Assembly (NCBI GenBank): GCA_030248215.1
Contig: JASANG010002858.1
Span: 97,331-161,330, forward strand
Length of the DNA: 64,000 bases
Source of the DNA: Enoplolaimus lenunculus
Lineage: Eukaryota; Nematoda; Enoplea; Enoplida; Thoracostomopsidae
Direction: 5' to 3'
The translations under genes were made by a program, and so were the position numbers. Under the pieces are notes generated by a model. The model searched no databases and was not told the origin of the DNA. It saw nothing but the letters and a program-made list of their open reading frames with translations. The stretch's first letter is position 1; each line of letters begins with the position of its first letter. Below are positions 57,656-64,000 of this stretch, piece by piece.

Positions 57656-58092
57656 CTGTATTGACCCGAATAAGAGGGGGTAATAAGAGGGGGTCCCCAT
57701 TTTGAGTCCAAATCAATAGGAGTCCGTATCCCTAATAAGAGTCCGTAAGCGGATAGAGTCCCTAAACCCTAATTAGAGTCCATAAATGTCAATTAGCCCT
57801 AATTTTAGCGCATAAATGACTCCAGGACCAAATAATTTGAGTTCGAACTTTAAAGTGCACCTTAATTTTGAAAGTACATTCATAATTATTACCTTGTATT
57901 ATCGCTCAAGCTACTGAAACGAGACAAATAAACGTTAAATTCAACGATAGTTGCAGTACCGGATATATATCGGTAACGAAGGGCGGCGGAGCGTGGATTA
58001 AAAATAAATAACAGTCCGTAATCGAATAACAAGAGGGGTACCTTCTGGGGAGGCCAAATAAATATCAGTCCCCCTCTTATTCGGGTCAATAC
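57656..58092 (+). repeat. MITE family M, complete copy with TA duplication
   Basis: The 24-bp perfect inverted ends start CTGTATTGACCCGAATAAGA. TA flanks both sides (57654-57655 and 58093-58094), typical of Tc1/mariner-type elements. The interior has GAGTCCGTAAGCGGATAGAG and ACCAAATAATTTGAGTTC blocks and no transposase frame. Confidence 0.9.
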
Positions 58093-58139
58093 AGTAACTT
58101 TCAACAGACTAAAAGTTAATACTGTACTTACCAGACGAA

Positions 58140-58275
58140 AACACGTAAGTATGCTTTAAAGTTTCAAACTCAACTTTATTTGGTTCTGGAGTCATCTATG
58201 CACAATTAGGGTTAATTGATATTTATGCACCCTAGTTAGGGTTTAGGGACTGTATCCGTTTATGGGCTCTTATTG
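58140..58275 (-). repeat. MITE family M, inverted partial copy
   Basis: The blocks CTTTAAAGTTTCAAACTCAA, GGTTCTGGAGTCAT and TTAGGGTTTAGGGACTG are the reverse complement of the left interior of 57656-58092. It starts about 45 bp past the end of the complete copy. Confidence 0.75.
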
Positions 58276-58472
58276 TTGTTGACACCAAACTAATCATAAA
58301 TGTCTTATTAAGACAGAGACATCGTTTCTCGAACACAAAAGAATGAGTTATGGTGTATAGACATTAATACGTATACAATTAATTTCAACCTACACAACTG
58401 ATACAAACGCGCCGTGGTTACATCGTGAAAATTTGGTTGTAGCTGTGAACATTCTCGACAAAATAAAAATAA

Positions 58473-61400
58473 CGCAGCTGTCCCGACCGACCCAACGAAA
58501 ACACAAGCTCGACGCTGCCCCGCCCGAACCAGCAAAAACATTGGCTCGAAGCTGTCCCTTATGTCCCTCCCGACCCAGCAAAAACATTGGCTCGAAGATG
58601 TCCCGGCTATCCCGCCCGACCCAGCAAAAACACAGGCTCGAATCTGTCTCGACTGACCCAACAAAAACACACGCTCGAAGCTGTCCCGGCACCGAACGAA
58701 AATACAATATCGAAACTGTCGCGGCGGACCCAGCAAAAAATAGGCTCGAAGCTGTTTCGACCGACCCAACGGAAAAACACGCTCGCAGCTGTCCCAGCTG
58801 TCCCGACCGACCCAACGGAAACACACGCTCGAAGTTGTCCCGGCTGTCCCGACCGACCCAACGAAAACACACACTCGAAGCTGTCCCGCCCGACCCAGCG
58901 AAAACATAGGCTCGAGGCTGTCCGACCGACCAAACGAAAACACCTCAAAGGTGTCCCAACTGTCCCGACAGACCCAGGAAAACACACACTCGAAGCTGTT
59001 CCGGTGGTCCCGCCCGACCCAGCAAAAACATTGGCTCGAAGCTGTCCCGGCTGTCCCGACCGACACAACTAAAACACACGCTCGAAGCTGTCCCGCCCGA
59101 CCCAGCGAAAATATAGGCTCGAAGCTGTCCCGACCGACCCAACGAAAACACCCGCTCGAAGTTGTCCCGGCTGTCCCGACCGACCCAACGAAAACACACG
59201 CTCGAAGCTGTCTCGGCTGTCCCGCCCGACCCGGCAAAAGCATAGGCTCGAATCTGTCCCGGCTGTCCCGACCGACCCAGCGGAAAAACACGCTCGCAGC
59301 TGTCCCAGCTGTCCCGACCGACCCAACGAAAACACACACTCGAAGCTGTCTCGCCCGACCCAGCGAAAACATAGGCTCGAAGCTGTCCCGGCTGTTCCGA
59401 CCGACCCAACGAAAACACCTCGAAGGTGTCCCGACCGATCCAGGAAAACGCACGTTCGAAGCTGTCCCTGTGGTCCCGCCCGACCCAGCAACACGTTCGA
59501 AGCTGTCCCTGTGGTCCTGCCCGACCCAGCAAAAACATTGGCTCGAAGCTGTCCCGATCGACACAACGAGAACACGCTCGAAGCTGTCCCGCTAGACCCA
59601 GCGAAAATATAGGCTCGAAGCTGTCACGAGCGACCCAACGAAAACACACGCTCGAAGCTGTCTCGGCTGTCACGCCCGACCCAGCAAAAGCATAGGCTCG
59701 AATCTGTCCCGACCGACCCAACGGAAAAACACGCTCGCAGCTGTCCCGACCGACCCAACGAAAACACACACTCGAAGCTGTCCCGCCCGACCCAGCGAAA
59801 ACATAGGCTCGAAGCTGTCCCGGCTGTCCGACCGACCAAACGAAAACACCTCAAAGGTGTCCCAACTGTCCCGACAGACCCAGGAAAACACACACTCGAA
59901 GCTGTTCCGGTGGTCCCGCCCGACCCAGCAAAACATTGGCTCGAAGCTGTCCCGGCTGTCCCGACCGACACAACTAAAACACACGCTCGAAGCTGTCCCG
60001 CCCGACCCAGCGAAAATATAGGCTCGAAGCTGTCCCGACCGACCCAACGAAAACACCCGCTCGAAGTTGTCCCGGCTGTCCCGACCGACCCAACGAAAAC
60101 ACACGCTCGAAGCTGTCTCGGCTGTCCCGCCCGACCCGGCAAAAGCATAGGCTCGAATCTGTCCCGGCTGTCCCGACCGACCCAGCGGAAAAACACGCTC
60201 GCAGCTGTCCCAGCTGTCCCGACCGACCCAACGAAAACACAAGCTCGAAGCTGTCCCGCCCGACCTAGCAAAAACATAGGCTCGAATTTGTTCCGGCGGA
60301 CCCAACGAAAACTCAAGCTCAAAGCTTTCCCGCCTGTCCCGACCGACCCAACGAAAACACACACTCGAAGCTGTCTCGCCCGACCCAGCGAAAACATAGG
60401 CTCGAAGCTGTCCCGACCGACCCAACGCAAACACCTCGAAGGTGTCCCGACTGACCCAGAAAAACACACGCTCGAAGCTGTCCCGGTGGTCCCGCCCGAC
60501 CCAGCAAAAACTTTGGTTCGAAGTTGTCCCGGCTGTCCCTACCGACACAACGAAAACACACGCTGGAAGCTATCCCGCCCGACCCAGCGAAAATATAGGC
60601 TCGAAGCTGTCCCGACCGACCCAACGAAAACACACGCTCGAAGCTGTCTCGGCTGTCCCGCCCGACCCAGCAAAAGCATAGGCTCGAATCTGTCCCGACC
60701 GACCCAGCGGAAAAACACGCTCGCAGCTGTCCCAGCTGTCCCGACTGACCTAACGAAAACACAAGCTCGAAGCTGTCTCGCCCGACCCAGCGAAAACATA
60801 GGCTCGAAGCTGTCCCGGCTGTTCCGACCGACCCAACGAAAACACCTCGAAGGTGTCCCGACCGATCCAGGAAAACGCACGTTCGAAGCTGTCCCTGTGG
60901 TCCCGCCCGACCCAGCAAAAACATTGGCTCGAAGCTGTCCCGATCGACACAACGAGAACACGCTCGAAGCTGTCCCGCTAGACCCAGCGAAAATATAGGC
61001 TCGAAGCTGTCACGAGCGACCCAACGAAAACACACGCTCGAAGCTGTCTCGGCTGTCACGCCCGACCCAGCAAAAGCATAGGATCGAATCTGTCCCGACC
61101 GACCCAACGGAAAAACACGCTCGCAGCTGTCCCGACCGACCCAACGAAAACACACACTCGAAGCTGTCCCGCCCGACCCAGCGAAAACATAGGCTCGAAG
61201 CTGTCCCGGCTGTCCGACCGACCAAACGAAAACACCTCAAAGGTGTCCCAACTGTCCCGACAGACCCAGGAAAACACACACTCGAAGCTGTTCCGGTGGT
61301 CCCGCCCGACCCAGCAAAAACATTGGCTCGAAGCTGTCCCGGCTGTCCCGACCGACACAACTAAAACACACGCTCGAAGCTGTCCCGCCCGACCCAGCGA

Positions 61401-63967
61401 AAATATAGGCTCGAAGCTGTCCCGACCGACCCAACGAAAACACCCGCTCGAAGTTGTCCCGGTTGTCACGCCCGACCCAGCAAAAGCATAGGCTCGAATC
61501 TGTCCCGACCGACCCAACGGAAAAACACGCTCGCAGCTGTCCCGACCGACCCAACGAAAACACACACTCGAAGCTGTCCCGCCCGACCCAGCGAAAACAT
61601 AGGCTCGAAGCTGTCCCGGCTGTCCGACCGACCAAACGAAAACACCTCAAAGGTGTCCCAACTGTCCCGACAGACCCAGGAAAACACACACTCGAAGCTG
61701 TTCCGGTGGTCCCGCCCGACCCAGCAAAACATTGGCTCGAAGCTGTCCCGGCTGTCCCGACCGACACAACTAAAACACAAGCTCGAAGCTGTCCCGCCCG
61801 ACCCAGCGAAAATATAGGCTCGAAGCTGTCCCGACCGACCCAACGAAAACACCCGCTCGAAGTTGTCCCGGCTGTCCCGACCGACCCAACGAAAACACAC
61901 GCTCGAAGCTGTCTCGGCTGTCCCGCCCGACCCGGCAAAAGCATAGGCTCGAATCTGTCCCGGCTGTCCCGACCGACCCAGCGGAAAAACACGCTCGCAG
62001 CTGTCCCAGCTGTCCCGACCGACCCAACGAAAACACAAGCTCGAAGCTGTCCCGCCCGACCTAGCAAAAACATAGGCTCGAATTTGTTCCGGCGGACCCA
62101 ACGAAAACTCAAGCTCAAAGCTTTCCCGCCTGTCCCGACCGACCCAACGAAAACACACACTCGAAGCTGTCTCGCCCGACCCAGCGAAAACATAGGCTCG
62201 AAGCTGTCCCGACCGACCCAACGCAAACACCTCGAAGGTGTCCCGACTGACCCAGAAAAACACACGCTCGAAGCTGTCCCGGTGGTCCCGCCCGACCCAG
62301 CAAAACATTGGCTCGAAGCTGTCCCGGCTGTCCCGACCGACACAACTAAAACACACGCTCGAAGCTGTCCCGCCCGACCCAGCGAAAATATAGGCTCGAA
62401 GCTGTCCCGACCGACCCAACGAAAACACCCGCTCGAAGTTGTCCCGGCTGTCCCGACCGACCCAACGAAAACACACGCTCGAAGCTGTCTCGGCTGTCCC
62501 GCCCGACCCGGCAAAAGCATAGGCTCGAATCTGTCCCGGCTGTCCCGACCGACCCAGCGGAAAAACACGCTCACAGCTGTCCCAGCTGTCCCGACCGACC
62601 CAACGAAAACACAAGCTCGAAGCTGTCCCGCCCGACCTAGCAAAAACATAGGCTCGAATTTGTTCCGGCGGACCCAACGAAAACTCAAGCTCAAAGCTTT
62701 CCCGCCTGTCCCGACCGACCCAACGAAAACACACACTCGAAGCTGTCTCGCCCGACCCAGCGAAAACATAGGCTCGAAGCTGTCCCGACCGACCCAACGA
62801 AAACACACGCTCGAAGGAGACCCGACTGACCCAGAAAAACACACGCTCGAAGCTATCCCGGTGGTCCCGCCCGACCCAGCAAAAACTTTGGTTCGAAGTT
62901 GTCCCGGCTGTCCCTACCGACACAACGAAAACACACGCTCGAAGCTTTCTCGCCCGACCCAGCGAAAATATAGGCTCGAAGCTGTCCCGACCGACCCAAC
63001 GAAAACACACGCTCGAAGCTGTCTCGGCTGTCCCGCCCGACCCAGCAAAAGCATAGGCTCGAATCTCGTCCCGACCGACCCAGCGGAAAAACACGCTCGC
63101 AGCTGTCCCAGCTGTCCCGACTGACCTAACGAAAACACAAGCTCGAAGCTGTCTCGCCCGACACAGCGAAAACATAGGCTCGAAGCTGTCCCGGCTGTTC
63201 CGACCGACCCAACTAAAACTCCTCGAATCTGTCCCGACCGATCCAGGAAAACGCACGTTCGAAGCTGTCCCTGTGGTCCCGCCCGACCCAGCAAAAACAT
63301 TGGCTCGAAGCTGTCCCGATCTACACAACGAGAAACTCGAGCTGTCCCGCTGAGCAGCGGAATGCTGTCCCGATCGACACAACGGGACACAAGCTCGAAG
63401 CTGTCCCGCTAGACCCAGCGAAAATATAGGCTCGAAGCTGTCACGAGCGACCCAACGAAAACACACGCTCGAAGCTGTCTCGGCTGTCACGCCCGACCCA
63501 GCAAAGCATAGGATCGAATCTGTCCCGACCGACCCAACGGAAAAACACGCTCGCAGCTGTCCCGACCGACCCAACGAAAACACACACTCGAAGCTGTCCC
63601 GCCCGACCCAGCGAAAACATAGGCTCGAAGCTGTCCCGGCTGTCCGACCGACCCAACGAAATCTCCACAAAGGACTCCAAACTGTCCCGAAAGACCCAGG
63701 AACACACACACTCGAAGCTGTTCCGGTGGTCCCGCCCGACCCAGCAAAAAACATTGGCTCGAAGCTGTCCCGGCTGTCCCGACCGACACAACTAAAACAC
63801 ACGCTCGAAGCTGTCCCGCCCGACCCAGCGAAAATATAGGCTCGAAGCTGTCCCGACCGACCCAACGAAAACACCCGCTCGAAGTTGTCCCGGCTGTCCC
63901 GACCGACCCAACGAAAACACACGCTCGAAGCTGTCTCGGCTGTCCCGCCCGACCCGGCAAAAGCATA
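58473..63967. repeat. GC-rich 37-bp minisatellite, block 2
   Basis: Same unit and A/B variants as block 1. A marker segment (ACCTCAAAGGTGTCCCAACT) recurs at about 58942, 59848, 61232 and 61646, with a degenerate form at about 63664. The uneven spacing shows several nested duplications and deletions. The frames across it (up to 844 codons on the minus strand) are all translations of the repeat. The array stops at AAAGCATAG near 63967. Confidence 0.95.
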
Positions 63968-64000
63968 GAGCAATACGTAACTGAACGAAGTAGAGAACAA
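63968..64000. other. Array edge, unassigned
   Basis: The last 33 bases (GCAATACGTAACTGAACGAA and neighbours) do not fit the 37-bp unit. They mark either the true edge of the array or another interruption; the window ends too soon to tell. Confidence 0.5.

Larger units (their letters stand above)
57111..58472. other. Spacer between the two minisatellite blocks
   Basis: AT-rich DNA unrelated to the minisatellite, carrying family M at 57656-58092 and an inverted fragment at 58140-58275. The remaining sequence shows no gene. The blocks on either side restart with the same variant order, so a longer array was probably duplicated around or interrupted by this segment. Confidence 0.6.

Noticed and set aside
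61466-64000. An 844-codon minus-strand open frame and many frames of 100-550 codons between 53.6 and 64.0 kb
   Set aside because: They are translations of the 37-bp minisatellite. Open frames occur on both strands and in several frames at the same positions, which points to unit composition and not to selection for coding.

Overview
This window looks like a gene-poor, AT-rich stretch of a metazoan nuclear genome, most likely a nematode. Degenerate arrays of TTAGGC, the classic nematode telomere hexamer, recur at about fifteen places. Two candidate introns are only about 60 bp long, and one ends in the nematode-style acceptor TTTTCAG. There are no operons, Shine-Dalgarno sites or dense gene packing. 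Most of the sequence is made of short non-autonomous DNA transposons (MITEs) and tandem repeats. The species assignment is inference; an enoplean (clade I) nematode with a large repeat-rich genome would fit.

Only three protein-coding signals are convincing. (1) A plus-strand single-exon gene at 4994-5449 encodes a small secreted, cysteine-rich protein with a C-terminal hydrophobic segment. It has a TATA box, a predicted 61-bp 5'UTR intron and a mini upstream ORF. (2) A minus-strand gene with six coding exons spans 13468 to 6576. Every splice phase matches, and the exons total exactly 719 codons including the stop. It encodes a 718-residue protein with one membrane segment near the N-terminus and a long low-complexity, presumably cytoplasmic, tail. 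I do not recognise the family. (3) A minus-strand first exon at 25055-24281 is Ser/Thr-rich with many N-glycosylation sequons and ends at a strong splice donor. Its other exons were not found.

The rest is repeat landscape. 0-4.4 kb holds MITEs. 4.7-13.5 kb holds the two genes, whose introns and 3' end are shaped by local duplications and triplet tracts. 13.5-21.4 kb is mostly unassigned with scattered MITEs. 21.4-24.2 kb is a 73-bp palindromic satellite that grew inside a MITE. 25-53.5 kb is intergenic DNA with at least ten MITE families, named A-M here. 53.7-57.1 and 58.5-64.0 kb are two blocks of a GC-rich minisatellite with a 37-bp unit, separated by a 1.3-kb spacer carrying a TA-flanked MITE. 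The long open frames in these blocks follow from the unit's sequence and are not evidence of genes.

The most notable observation is a group of MITEs of about 200 bp, with 8-bp target-site duplications and GGCC-ended inverted repeats, whose interior is a TTAGGC telomere-like array. The window therefore carries interstitial telomere motifs spread by transposition. Other points of interest are a splice acceptor duplicated in tandem beside a coding exon, a 360-bp triplet tract beginning at a splice donor, and the phase-rotating 37-bp minisatellite.
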